Shown: positions 24,064-32,021 of the stretch, piece after piece | How the letters are laid out: each line of letters begins with the position of its first letter | Numbering within the stretch: position 1 is the first letter of the stretch | Source: Caryophanales bacterium UBA2253 | GTDB taxonomy: Bacteria > Bacillota_I > Bacilli_A > ML615J-28 > CAG-698 | NCBI GenBank assembly: GCA_002347755.1 | Contig: DDXT01000036.1 | Coordinates: 1-53,157 of the forward strand | Direction of reading: 5' to 3' | Length of the DNA stretch: 53,157 bases | Notes under the pieces: model-generated | Databases searched by the model: none | Told to the model about the DNA's origin: nothing | Seen by the model: only the letters and a program-made list of their open reading frames with translations | Translations under genes and position numbers: made by a program

Positions 24064-25266
24064 TCAGCGTTTGGTTCCCGGGGCCTTGCGAATCATGTCA
24101 CCGGGAGAAACCGAAAAATCAACTTTGAGTTTTACGATCTGGAGAGCATGGCGGGCCGCCGCAAGAGGGATGTTGTTCTCGTCCCCCATTTCCCGGATGA
24201 TCATCCGGCGGTTTTCGGACTTTGGCCCGAAAAATTCGACCTCATCGCCGATTTCAAAATAGTTTCGTTCCTGAACCGTGGCCGTTTGGGTAATGGGATC
24301 ATAGTCCAAAACCATTCCGATGAATTCTTTGGTCGGCATCAGCTCTTCATTATTGTACACTTGTTCGTTAACGCCGGGTTTATGAAATAAAAATCCCGTA
24401 CCCGTCGCCCGGTTCTCGGCTTTGGAGATCTCCTCTTTATATTTCGAAACATCAAAGTTCCCATGGTTTTTTAGGCAGTCATCGATCAGCATCCGGTATC
24501 CGCGGACCACGGTCGCGATGTAATAAATGGATTTCATCCGGCCTTCTATTTTCAGAGATTTCACTCCCAGTTTGATCAATTCGGGAAGGGCGGAAACGGC
24601 GCACAAGTCCCGCGAGCCCATGGAAAAGAAAACATCATCAATGTTCAAGGCTTTTCCGTTTAAAAAAAGCGAATAATTCCAGCGGCAGGAATGGGCGCAA
24701 CCGCCCCGATTGGCATCCCGGTTGGTCATGTGATTGCTCAGCATGCACCTTCCGGAATAGGAGACGCACATTCCCCCATGAATGAATACTTCCAAATCGG
24801 CGTCGGTCTTGGTACGAATCTGGCGGATCTGTTCCAAACCGACTTCCCGGGCCAAAACAAATCGAGAAAAACCCCATTTTCGCAAGAATTCGATCGTTTG
24901 GGAGTTTGATACGGAAAATTGGGTACTCAAATGCCGTTCGATCCGCGGCGTCAGCCGTTTGGCCACTTCGGCGATTTTGAGACTGGTAACAATGATGCCG
25001 TCAACTTCGAACGAATCCAGAGCCAAAAGATAATCTTCCAAGCCCTCGAAATCGGAATCATGAGGAACGATATTCATCGTCACATAGACCTTGGCGCCAT
25101 GAGAATGAGCAAATTCGCAGCCTTCTTTGATGTCTTTTAATCCAAAATTGCTGGCCCGAGCCCGAAGGCTGAATTTCTTTCCCCCGATGTAAACCGCATT
25201 AGCTCCATATAAAATGGCTACTTTTAACCGCTCCAAGTCCCCGGCGGGAGCCAATAATTCAATCAT
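24064..25266 (-). CDS. trhP2: Peptidase U32 family tRNA hydroxylation protein TrhP2 (YrrO-like)
   Basis: This 400-residue U32 protein belongs to the group that makes 5-hydroxyuridine at tRNA position 34 with prephenate as the source. It begins ELLAPAGDLERLKVAILYGANAVYIGG and has the four-cysteine CVSYSGRCMLSNHMTNRDAN segment with GGCAHSCRW near 170-200, which probably holds an iron-sulfur cluster. It starts inside the end of trhP1 (overlap eight bases). The order trmR-trhP1-trhP2-greA equals yrrM-yrrN-yrrO...greA in Bacillus. Confidence 0.88.
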   Translation of the reverse strand: MIELLAPAGDLERLKVAILYGANAVYIGGKKFSLRARASNFGLKDIKEGCEFAHSHGAKVYVTMNIVPHDSDFEGLEDYLLALDSFEVDGIIVTSLKIAEVAKRLTPRIERHLSTQFSVSNSQTIEFLRKWGFSRFVLAREVGLEQIRQIRTKTDADLEVFIHGGMCVSYSGRCMLSNHMTNRDANRGGCAHSCRWNYSLFLNGKALNIDDVFFSMGSRDLCAVSALPELIKLGVKSLKIEGRMKSIYYIATVVRGYRMLIDDCLKNHGNFDVSKYKEEISKAENRATGTGFLFHKPGVNEQVYNNEELMPTKEFIGMVLDYDPITQTATVQERNYFEIGDEVEFFGPKSENRRMIIREMGDENNIPLAAARHALQIVKLKVDFSVSPGDMIRKAPGTKR

Positions 25267-26140
25267 GGTTTTTTCCCTCCGGAGAATCTTTCACTTGATG
25301 CAAATAATCGGTTCCCAAATTGGGATTTATGGCCTTCAGCCGGGTTTGCAATTCCAGCAGGCTTCGGTAATTTCCATTCAAAAGTTCGCGGTAAAGCCCG
25401 ATGACGGATATCAATTCCGCCTCCGGAACAAACAACCCGCTTATTTTGGCGAAACGCAATTCCGGAAGACTTTTAAGTTCCGCAAAAAGGCAATAACGAT
25501 AAGGCGTGTAGACGAAAGTCCCGTGTCCGGATTGAAAAATGGAATAACGATCGTCGCGAAGTTCTTCTTTTAAGCCTAATCTTTGATCGGCCAGTTGCAA
25601 ATTCTTCCCCTGAAACTCCGAAAAGGTGGACAACAGATTTCGTCGCGAATAAGCCATCTGGTGATAGCCGTAGACTTCCATGACGGTGTTGCCGGCTTCG
25701 GTGATTGGTTTTATTTCTTCCAAAGTCAGTTCATTGGCGATCATGGCCAAACTTCCGAGATCTTTTAGGATCTGGGCGTCAAAGCGGTTGGTGATCAGCG
25801 TCTGGGGATTGTAGATCAATTGGTCCGATATCCCGTTTTCTTGAAAATAAGCAATCGCCGCAAAATCGCCGCCGATGACGTAATCAAATCCCAATTCCCA
25901 ATATGACCTGATGGTTTGATAAAAATCTTCCAGTTCTTCCTCTTCGATAATCCGGTCCAGGTTGATGATCGAGACCAACCCCTTTTTTTTACAGTATTCC
26001 AGCGAAAAACAAATCTCTTCAGCGCTCAAAAATCGGTCATTGTAGCAAGAAAACTTCGGATCGTTGATGATGATCCCATCAACAAGGTACTCGCCGAGGC
26101 GTTCCGCTGACTTCAGGTCCGCAATTAATTTGATTTTCAT
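25259..26140 (-). CDS. trhP1: Peptidase U32 family tRNA hydroxylation protein TrhP1 (YrrN-like)
   Basis: This 293-residue shorter U32 protein lacks the four-cysteine segment of TrhP2 and shows a divergent U32 barrel (IINDPKFSCYNDRFLSAEEI, YNPQTLITNRFDAQILKDLG, EVYGYHQMAYSRRNLLS). In Bacillus the TrhP1/TrhP2 pair acts in 5-hydroxyuridine formation. CCAGGAGAC precedes ATG. It overlaps trmR by four bases and trhP2 by eight. Assignment rests mainly on the neighbours. Confidence 0.85.
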   Translation of the reverse strand: MKIKLIADLKSAERLGEYLVDGIIINDPKFSCYNDRFLSAEEICFSLEYCKKKGLVSIINLDRIIEEEELEDFYQTIRSYWELGFDYVIGGDFAAIAYFQENGISDQLIYNPQTLITNRFDAQILKDLGSLAMIANELTLEEIKPITEAGNTVMEVYGYHQMAYSRRNLLSTFSEFQGKNLQLADQRLGLKEELRDDRYSIFQSGHGTFVYTPYRYCLFAELKSLPELRFAKISGLFVPEAELISVIGLYRELLNGNYRSLLELQTRLKAINPNLGTDYLHQVKDSPEGKNHD

Positions 26141-26766
26141 TTGAGTCTCCTGGTGACGGCCATTCCATCCCCGATTGCCAAAAAGAGCGTCTTAAAGTCC
26201 TTTTGTTTCGATAACCAAACGTTATAATCCCGGATCTTGTCCACCAAACTGCGAAGATTGCGGTTTTCAATCCGTGCGTCTTTCTCCACCAGACCGTGGA
26301 AAAGCAGATTATCGGAAACAATGATTCCGTCTTCAGCCAAAAATGGCGAAAATTTCTCGAAGAATCGGACATATTGGGCCTTGGCCGCATCAATGAAGAT
26401 GATGTCAAAGCGATAATCAATTTTGGAAGTGTCGAATTCCAAGGCATCGCCCAGACTGATTCGGATTCGGTCGGTCATTTTGGCGGCTTCCACGTTCTTC
26501 ACGGCTTCCTGATACATCTCATTGTTCTTCTCGATGGTATCGATGACGACGCCGTCGCAAGCGGTGGCCACGTTGATGACACAAAAGCCGATGGCAGTCC
26601 CGATTTCCAAAAAATGCTTCGGTTTGACCAAATCAACCAGTTGCAACATCAGCGCCAATCCGTCATCATTCAAAACCGGAATTTTATTTGTTTGCGCGTA
26701 TTTGCGCATTTCCTTAATGGTTTTGCCATTGGGAAAATCGTTTAAATTTTGAAAATGTTCACTCAT
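26137..26766 (-). CDS. trmR: tRNA 5-hydroxyuridine methyltransferase TrmR (YrrM-like O-methyltransferase)
   Basis: A 209-residue SAM-dependent methyltransferase of the caffeoyl-CoA OMT fold. The SAM loop is HFLEIGTAIGFCVINVA near 60-76; DIIFIDAAKAQYVRFFEKF near 130 and DNLLFHG are metal and substrate motifs. In Bacillus it methylates ho5U34 to mo5U34 in tRNA. ATG at 26766 is preferred because the upstream in-frame Met lies almost at the predicted transcription start and because GGTGA is well spaced. The leader would be only about ten bases long. It heads the trmR-trhP1-trhP2 operon. Confidence 0.88.
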   Translation of the reverse strand: MSEHFQNLNDFPNGKTIKEMRKYAQTNKIPVLNDDGLALMLQLVDLVKPKHFLEIGTAIGFCVINVATACDGVVIDTIEKNNEMYQEAVKNVEAAKMTDRIRISLGDALEFDTSKIDYRFDIIFIDAAKAQYVRFFEKFSPFLAEDGIIVSDNLLFHGLVEKDARIENRNLRSLVDKIRDYNVWLSKQKDFKTLFLAIGDGMAVTRRLK

Positions 26767-26783
26767 AAAAATCACCATTAATA

Positions 26784-26812
26784 ATTATAAGGTAAAAGCC
26801 CTAATTATGCAA
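26784..26812 (-). promoter_or_regulatory. Promoter of trmR-trhP1-trhP2
   Basis: TTGCAT (26807-26812) and TATAAT (26784-26789) on the minus strand are 17 bases apart; the resulting 5' leader would be very short. Confidence 0.75.
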
Positions 26813-26881
26813 ATAATAAGTTCATCAGAAAACTAACAAAGACCATTTGAATTTTTTCTGCCTTTAGAAAAACATACTGCC

Positions 26882-26906
26882 AAAAAAAAAGAGCTTTTTT
26901 CGCTCC
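26882..26906 (-). terminator. Intrinsic terminator upstream of trmR promoter
   Basis: GGAGC/GCTC-type short stem around AAAAAA, followed by TTTTTTTTT on the minus strand. It would stop transcripts leaving the accessory island. Confidence 0.6.
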
Positions 26907-26950
26907 TTATTAACTTTGATTATGTAACTTAGTTGGTAGTGTAAGTATAA

Positions 26951-26989
26951 CTGTAACTTTGTTGGTGGTCTCCCCCATAAAAGTTACAG
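26951..26989. repeat. Inverted pair of the IS-like repeat motif
   Basis: CTGTAACTTT at 26951-26960 faces AAAAGTTACAG at 26979-26989, which follows CCCCCA as the right-hand copies do. The arms can form a hairpin that is followed on the plus strand by CTTTTTT, so it may also act as a terminator. Confidence 0.55.
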
Positions 26990-27154
26990 CTTTTTTATAA
27001 TAACACGTTCTTTTCAAGATAAGTGTTGCTGGTTCCTTTTCGGGAAAAGAGCAAATTGAATAAACAAGCAAATCTAAAAAGACGTTGAGGAAAATCGGTA
27101 AAACATTTACACTTATTCAAGACATACCAAGAAAAAAGTGTAAATTGTATTGAG

Positions 27155-27189
27155 AAAGGCATTCGGTTGAAACCGGATGCCTTTATTTT
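27155..27189. terminator. Strong hairpin, probable bidirectional terminator
   Basis: A 14-bp stem AAAGGCATTCGGTT with AACCGGATGCCTTT (one mismatch) around two bases is followed on the plus strand by TATTTT. It lies just before the repeat motif at 27192. Confidence 0.65.
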
Positions 27190-27191
27190 GA

Positions 27192-27209
27192 CCCCCAACT
27201 AAGTTACAG
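27192..27209. repeat. Internal copy of the IS-like repeat motif
   Basis: CCCCCAACTAAGTTACAG, preceded by TTTTGA and followed by AGCC. The left flank matches that of the copy at 28291 and the right flank matches that of the copy at 28350. Confidence 0.75.
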
Positions 27210-27333
27210 AGCCCTTTTATCGAATACCGTCGCATCTACCTAATTTATGGTTCCTTTTGCTTTTTAAAAACTTTTGATCGTAAAGTTGAGCTTCTTTTTA
27301 ATTTGGCAGTTTACTTGCCAAAAGTTCTTTGGA

Positions 27334-27837
27334 TTATATTTTCCTTTGCGCATTGCTTTTATTAAAGAAAGAAAAAACAAACATCGAAACGCATGAAATC
27401 ATATTAATAGCAAACAATATTATGGCGCCAATACCAATCGATGGTATTTGGTTGGAAAAAATATATTTAGTTGACATCACATCAGCAAAATGTATTAATG
27501 CAGGTAATCCAATAGCGTTGCTTATAAAGAACAAAAGAATCAAGACATAGAAAACACCCTTAGGTAATACTTTTTTTAGATTGGATTTATCTTGAAGAGA
27601 TATTAATCCTATAATCAACATTATCATAGAGAGCATAAAAATAACTAAAGAAATAATGGTAATGATTGGGCCCTCATCATATGGGGAATTAAACCATGAG
27701 AATAATTCGTAGCCATTATAAAATGATGGTATTAAGCCTTCAAACACAATAAATGGAGTCAAATACAATATTAGGTTGATTATTCCTAATACGATTAAAC
27801 AAAAACTATTGAGGTTTTTAAAAATATTATTTTTCAT
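27334..27837 (-). CDS. Small integral membrane protein, unknown function
   Basis: This 167-residue protein has four strongly hydrophobic segments: about 9-31, 55-78, 88-108 and 134-157. It has no motif I recognise. GAGGAAAAC directly before ATG at 27837 decides the start. Codon use is rich in ATA, TTA and AAT, unlike the flanking housekeeping genes, which supports recent acquisition. It lies ten bases after the truncated ORF and inside the repeat-bounded island, so it is probable cargo. Confidence 0.65.
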   Translation of the reverse strand: MKNNIFKNLNSFCLIVLGIINLILYLTPFIVFEGLIPSFYNGYELFSWFNSPYDEGPIITIISLVIFMLSMIMLIIGLISLQDKSNLKKVLPKGVFYVLILLFFISNAIGLPALIHFADVMSTKYIFSNQIPSIGIGAIILFAINMISCVSMFVFSFFNKSNAQRKI

Positions 27838-27847
27838 GTTTTCCTCA

Positions 27848-28297
27848 CTAAGTCGTAATATGCAAGAAACACTTGATGCAATAAGCAATAGGGTCCGGAA
27901 ACTGAATCTCTATATTATGTTCTTCAAGCTTACTATACCCACACTGTCTGCATGTTGCAATATGATATTGAAAATCTCTTGGGAAATAATTACCAGCATA
28001 AGCATGTGTACAAAGAATACTAATCCCAGAAGAATTATATGAAGAGAAAGTAATGTTATCACTTCCTGTTGTTAGCCAATTACCGACTTGCCCTAAACGC
28101 AACGTAAAACTAGAAGAACTTGTATTGTTAGAATGCCTCAAAAAGAATACATTGCTATTTCCGGCATCTGAAGCAACAACAGTTCCAATAGAATTTACAA
28201 GTTCTAAATTATATTTTGTAAATACTGGGTTAATTGCGATGCCGCCATTGGATGGATTAGACCCACCCCAAACAGAATTAAATCTTTTGACCCCCAA
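27848..28297 (-). pseudogene. 5'-truncated ORF with C-terminal CxxC pairs, cut at an IS-like repeat
   Basis: The open frame of 149 codons begins inside the repeat motif ending at 28308, with no ATG and no ribosome binding site; the first codons (GVKRFNS) come from the repeat itself. The body is rich in Ser, Thr, Asn and Gly (SNNTSSSSFTLRLGQVGNW), like a secreted or surface protein. The end has two CxxC pairs (CRQC and CIKC), which suggests zinc binding. The intact family is not known to me. It appears to be the 3' remainder of a longer gene interrupted by the element. Confidence 0.5.
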
Positions 28298-28367
28298 CTA
28301 AGTTACAGGCGAAATACCACCAACTAAGTTACAGGTTGTATTTCATATACCCCCAACTAAGTTACAG
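28291..28367. repeat. Right-end array of three IS-like repeat motifs
   Basis: Copies at 28291-28308, 28316-28334 and 28350-28367 share CAACTAAGTTACAG and are spaced 26 and 33 bases apart. They are inverted relative to the two left-end copies. Confidence 0.8.
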
Positions 28368-28397
28368 AGCCAAAACTTTTTCATTGATTAATCATGG

Positions 28398-29669
28398 TCA
28401 TTGAGAAAGAATGATTCTACAATTTTGTTTGACGGTGGTCTTCAAGCCGGTTTGGTAGTAAAAGGCCTCTTTGTACTTAGAAGTGTGGCATAAATACTCT
28501 AGATAATAACGATCGTAAACTTCCCCATACAGATGATGGCTGTATAAAGCGTTATAAGGCAAGGCTTCATACTTCAGGTATTCAATCAGCGCATATTTCT
28601 TTTCGCTGGTAAATTTGATCAGCATGAACTTGATGAATATCTTGTGAATGGTTTCATTTTCCTCGTAAATTTGGTCTTTAATCAATTCTACCGCTTGGCT
28701 CCGGTAATTATCGTCATCAATCGTATCGACAGTGTAGAGCAATAAAGCGGCGAAACGGGCATCCGAGTATAAATGATTGTCAACGATTTCATCGAAAACA
28801 TCAAACCATTTGTTCCCCCTCAACATTATTTGGAGTTTCCAAGCCCGAGCTTCACTGGAAAGCCGATCATCCATTTGATTAAGGTTCAGATTTTCAATTT
28901 CTTTTTCAACTTCTTCAAAATACTCTTTGGATTCGATGTCAAGCAGCATCAGCCGGATGATCAATTGTCGTTGGCTGGGATAGCCGATGTTAAAATTGGA
29001 CATCAACTTCCGGTAATATTTAAAGACCATGGCCGAACATTTAAGGTTATAGCCAGTCACAAAATGCTGTTCGTAAATCAACCAGCTTATTTCTTTCATC
29101 TCGAAAGTAAGTTTATCCAAATATTTTAGATATTTCTCGGCTTCACCGAACTGATAAGTGTTCACATAATATTGAACAACCAGGAACATGAAAACTCCCA
29201 CGTCTTCCAAAAGCAAAGTATCCTTGATGTTATCGATGGTTTTGACGATTTCCTTAAACTCCAAATATTTTTCGTTAACCAAGTAGTAAAAGCCTTTGAT
29301 CAAACAGTTCTGAACATTAAAAATGGAATCATCGATCATTAAATAATATCTTTCAATTTCCTCGAATTTATCATAAAGATAAGCTTTGACCACGTTTTTG
29401 ACGCCTTCTTCAATGATGTTCATTCCCACTTTCGTATAATCGAGGTTAACGCGTTCAAAAATGGCTTTAATGTAATCCTCGTCAACATTGATGGCGTTCT
29501 TTTCAAACTTGCAAAGATAACTGATCGAACAAATTCCATGGGCCATCTCCGAAAGCGTCATCTTGCGGCGGGTTCGTTCATTCCGAATAATCTGCGAATA
29601 CAAATAAGTCTTTCCGGGATTTTTCCTATTTCCCAGCAACAAATCGAATTTTTCAATTTTGGTAATCAT
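28398..29669 (-). CDS. XRE-type HTH regulator with TPR-like helical C-terminus
   Basis: This 423-residue protein has an N-terminal helix-turn-helix of the Cro/C1 type at about 22-80 (LYSQIIRNERTRRKMTLSEMAHGICSISYLCKFEKN). The remaining 330 residues are all-helical with repeating aromatic and Leu spacing, like the TPR domains of RNPP or Rgg-type regulators that sense small peptides. GGAGAGGGG precedes ATG. It stands alone with its own promoter, next to the accessory island. No candidate signal-peptide gene is visible beside it. Target genes are unknown. Confidence 0.75.
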   Translation of the reverse strand: MITKIEKFDLLLGNRKNPGKTYLYSQIIRNERTRRKMTLSEMAHGICSISYLCKFEKNAINVDEDYIKAIFERVNLDYTKVGMNIIEEGVKNVVKAYLYDKFEEIERYYLMIDDSIFNVQNCLIKGFYYLVNEKYLEFKEIVKTIDNIKDTLLLEDVGVFMFLVVQYYVNTYQFGEAEKYLKYLDKLTFEMKEISWLIYEQHFVTGYNLKCSAMVFKYYRKLMSNFNIGYPSQRQLIIRLMLLDIESKEYFEEVEKEIENLNLNQMDDRLSSEARAWKLQIMLRGNKWFDVFDEIVDNHLYSDARFAALLLYTVDTIDDDNYRSQAVELIKDQIYEENETIHKIFIKFMLIKFTSEKKYALIEYLKYEALPYNALYSHHLYGEVYDRYYLEYLCHTSKYKEAFYYQTGLKTTVKQNCRIILSQ

Positions 29670-29701
29670 TTTTCCCCTCTCCTTCTAAAAAATACTTCTC
29701 A

Positions 29702-29730
29702 ATTATAGTATTCTCAGTCAATTTTTTCAA
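29702..29730 (-). promoter_or_regulatory. Promoter of the XRE-TPR regulator
   Basis: TTGAAA (29725-29730) and TATAAT (29702-29707) on the minus strand are 17 bases apart. Confidence 0.7.
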
Positions 29731-29795
29731 GTGAAACCTCTTGAAAAAAACCAAGTATTTTTGATGATATCGATAGTATGCAAGAAAAGTCAGGG

Positions 29796-30521
29796 TTAAA
29801 TTTTCTCTGGCTTTTCGGTCAATAAAAAGGCATATTTTTTGATTTCTCGTTCCAAAACGCGATGATTTGGTAAAATTATTTCAATAATGGCGTGGAAATT
29901 TGTTTTGTGGTTTGGTTCTTGAAAATGAGCAAATTCATGAACGATCACGTAATCAATCAGTTTTAAGGACACATGGATCAGTTTTTTGTTCAAAGTGATT
30001 TTTCCGGTTCGCCGGTTGCAGCTTCCCCACCGGGATTTCATGGTCCGGAAACAAAGCGTCGGCGTCTTCATCAAGTTTCCGGAATATTGGGACAGCCACC
30101 CTGAGAATTGTTCAGCAATGATCTCCAAAGTATCCCGTTCCAGTTTTTTCAGGAGCGAAGAATAATCATTTTTATAGAAAACCCGGTTCTCATTAAATGC
30201 GTATTCAGTTTTCAAATCTTGGTTTGGGATCAGATCATAAAGTTTCCCCAAGACCCAGATCTGGCGGTGATCCCATATTCCTTGAGCGGACATTTCTTCC
30301 AAGACGGCTTTCTGTTTGTTGATGATTTTTTTAATCCACGAATCATGCTCGGAAAGAAAAACCATGGCTTGTTTTTCGCTGACCGAAAAAGGCTTGTTGA
30401 CCAAAATGTCCAACCGGTTATTGATCCGCACGGTCACATTGCGTCCCCGTTTGGAAACAAAATTGACCCGGTAAGGATTCTCATCGATGATGATGAATTG
30501 CGTTTTGGGAACGGTTTTCAT
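29796..30521 (-). CDS. YgjP-like (DUF45/M48-type) zinc metallopeptidase
   Basis: This 241-residue protein has the YgjP signature: RFRTMKSRWGSCNRRTGKI-like block (FRTMKSRWGSCN near 155) and the zinc site HEFAHFQEPNHKTNFH near 192-207. HExxH is present as HEFAH, and a later His in NHKTNFH fits the third ligand. GGTGG precedes ATG. It follows the site-2 protease gene by 18 bases, so the two are probably co-transcribed. Substrate not known. Confidence 0.88.
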   Translation of the reverse strand: MKTVPKTQFIIIDENPYRVNFVSKRGRNVTVRINNRLDILVNKPFSVSEKQAMVFLSEHDSWIKKIINKQKAVLEEMSAQGIWDHRQIWVLGKLYDLIPNQDLKTEYAFNENRVFYKNDYSSLLKKLERDTLEIIAEQFSGWLSQYSGNLMKTPTLCFRTMKSRWGSCNRRTGKITLNKKLIHVSLKLIDYVIVHEFAHFQEPNHKTNFHAIIEIILPNHRVLEREIKKYAFLLTEKPEKI

Positions 30522-30539
30522 AAATCCACCAAACTTTGC

Positions 30540-31181
30540 TTATAAATTCAAGATGAAAGCAACCGCGGAAGAGATGGCTTCAAGAGCCCATCCGTGAAGC
30601 AGGTTCAACGGGACGTCCAAAACGCCCAGGAACAAAAGGACGATCAAAGCGATCATTCCGAAATACTCGTAGCGCAAAACAAAGACGTAACTTTTCTCCG
30701 GAAGGAAGGATAGCACTACTTTGGATCCGTCAAGGGGCGGAAATGGGATCAAATTAAAGACTCCCAAACCAACGTTGATGACGGAAAGGTAGTAAAAAAA
30801 CAGATTCAAATGATACAGAAACCCGGTCAGATCATAACCGGCCGTTTTGACGATGATGCCGCAGACAAACATCGCCAAAAACGCAATGATGAAATTGATC
30901 ACCGGTCCGGCCAGAGCCACCAGCGCGGTCCCCAAACGGACGTTTTTGTAATAACGGGGATTTATCTGCACCGGTTTGGCCCACCCAAATCCGAAGAAAA
31001 TCAAACTAAGGGTTCCCAAAATATCAATGTGCCGAAAAATATTCAACGAAATCCGACCTTGAGCTTTGGGGGTCGGGTCGCCCAACCAGTATGAAACCAA
31101 ACCATGAGCCGATTCATGCAGCATGATCGCCAACAAAGCCGCGGGAACTATATAAACCAATTCAAAAGACAAATCAAACAT
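30540..31181 (-). CDS. Site-2 protease family membrane metalloprotease (M50)
   Basis: This 213-residue protein has five or six hydrophobic segments. The zinc site HESAH is at residues 22-26 in the first of them, and a second metal-site motif NLIPFPPLDGSK lies near 143-154. It is the compact M50 form without a PDZ domain. TAGGAG precedes ATG. An extended -10 TGTTATAAT lies upstream at 31205-31213. Such proteins cut membrane-embedded substrates; the target is unknown. Confidence 0.9.
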   Translation of the reverse strand: MFDLSFELVYIVPAALLAIMLHESAHGLVSYWLGDPTPKAQGRISLNIFRHIDILGTLSLIFFGFGWAKPVQINPRYYKNVRLGTALVALAGPVINFIIAFLAMFVCGIIVKTAGYDLTGFLYHLNLFFYYLSVINVGLGVFNLIPFPPLDGSKVVLSFLPEKSYVFVLRYEYFGMIALIVLLFLGVLDVPLNLLHGWALEAISSAVAFILNL

Positions 31182-31204
31182 CAGAATACTCCTAAATTTG
31201 GTTT

Positions 31205-31213
31205 ATTATAACA
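31205..31213 (-). promoter_or_regulatory. Extended -10 promoter of the site-2 protease gene
   Basis: TGTTATAAT on the minus strand. The -35 (TTTAAA) is weak. Confidence 0.5.
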
Positions 31214-31258
31214 TAAATGGACCGCTTTTTAAAGTAAAATGCGGAAATAACCCTCTGA

Positions 31259-31939
31259 TTATGTCATCTTTTGTTGCTCCAAAAGACTGAAATAACGGTT
31301 TTTTCCGATGATGATGTGATCAACCACCAAAATATCCACCATTTTGGCGGCTTGGATCAATTTCTTCGTCACCATGATATCTTCAGCGCTCGCTTCGGGG
31401 TTGCCGCTCGGATGATTGTGAGCCACGATGATGGCCGTCGCCGAAAGTTTGAGAGCCCATTTCAAAATGTCGCGGGGATTGAAGATGGTCTGGTTGACCG
31501 TGCCGATGGTAACGGTTTTTTTGGCAATTACTTCACTTTTGTTGTTCAGGTAAATGCAAACTAAAGATTCTTGCGATAAATGTTGCATGGAATCTTTCAG
31601 ATACAGGTAGGATTGGTACGGGCTGGTGATTACCGTTTGCGATGACAGCGGAATGTTGATTCGCTTCCCTAGTTCAATGGCGGCCAGAATTTCGATGGCT
31701 TTCGCTTCCCCAATCCCTTTTATTTGCATCAGTTCGGTAATCGTTGCTTCATTTAATTTGTCTATGGATTCGAAATGAAAAAGCAAGGTTTTCGCCACAT
31801 CGAGCGCGGAAGTGTTGGCACAGCCCGTTCGCAAGACAATGGCCAGTAACTCATGAGTGGCCAGGGATTGAACTCCGGCTTTTCGCAGTCTTTCCCGCGG
31901 CCGTTCGTCAATGGGCATCTCTCGAACCAAAAAACTCAT
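31259..31939 (-). CDS. radC: RadC family JAB-domain protein
   Basis: This 226-residue protein has an N-terminal helix-hairpin-helix-like part (LMQIKGIGEAKAIEILAAIELG near 70-92) and a C-terminal JAB/MPN metal domain with HNHPSGNPEASAED near 173-186, the full HxH-x7-SxxD motif. ATG at 31939 has AGGTCC in front; an in-frame Met four codons earlier is too close to it. Despite its name, a role in DNA repair is doubtful. It stands between copy B of the repeat element and a site-2 protease. Confidence 0.92.
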   Translation of the reverse strand: MSFLVREMPIDERPRERLRKAGVQSLATHELLAIVLRTGCANTSALDVAKTLLFHFESIDKLNEATITELMQIKGIGEAKAIEILAAIELGKRINIPLSSQTVITSPYQSYLYLKDSMQHLSQESLVCIYLNNKSEVIAKKTVTIGTVNQTIFNPRDILKWALKLSATAIIVAHNHPSGNPEASAEDIMVTKKLIQAAKMVDILVVDHIIIGKNRYFSLLEQQKMT

Positions 31940-31963
31940 AAAGGACCTCATTTCCGCTTATAT

Positions 31964-31992
31964 ATTAGAACAAAATCAGTTTTTTTCGTCAA
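31964..31992 (-). promoter_or_regulatory. Promoter of radC
   Basis: TTGACG (31987-31992) and TCTAAT (31964-31969) on the minus strand are 17 bases apart. The -35 begins within the T-run of the terminator hairpin at 31995-32021. Confidence 0.6.
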
Positions 31993-31994
31993 AA

Positions 31995-32021
31995 AAGAGA
32001 TGAAAATCAATTTCATCTCTT
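31995..32021 (-). terminator. Distal terminator hairpin flanking repeat copy B
   Basis: An 11-bp stem AAGAGATGAAA/TTTCATCTCTT around five bases is followed on the minus strand by TTTT. The identical 27-bp palindrome is at 32189-32215. Confidence 0.85.

Larger units (their letters stand above)
26767..27333. other. Non-coding stretch with promoter, terminators and IS-like repeats
   Basis: No gene is supported here. The stretch holds the trmR promoter, a minus-strand terminator at 26882-26906, repeat motifs at 26923-26989 and 27192-27209, an inverted repeat TTTACACTT (27106-27114) with AAGTGTAAA (27136-27144), and a strong hairpin at 27155-27184. Base composition is more AT-rich than in the flanking genes. 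Confidence 0.6.
26923..28367. mobile_element. IS-like island with multi-repeat ends and no transposase
   Basis: At the left, direct copies of TGTAACTTAGTTGG (26923-26936) and TGTAACTTTGTTGG (26952-26965) lie 29 bases apart. At the right, three inverted copies of (ACCMC)CAACTAAGTTACAG end at 28308, 28334 and 28367. Arrays of repeated transposase-binding motifs in inverted orientation at both ends are typical of IS21-like and some other elements. Inside are a membrane protein gene, a truncated ORF and another inverted copy at 27192-27209, but no transposase. It looks like a decayed or non-autonomous element, possibly two nested ones. Confidence 0.55.

Noticed and set aside
26995..27198. A 67-codon minus-strand frame in the island
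   Set aside because: It starts at the repeat motif and runs through the terminator hairpin; no ribosome binding site or domain.
26923..28367. CRISPR array
   Set aside because: The repeats are too few, vary in spacing (26-33 bases apart at the ends, then hundreds) and occur in both orientations; no cas gene is near.
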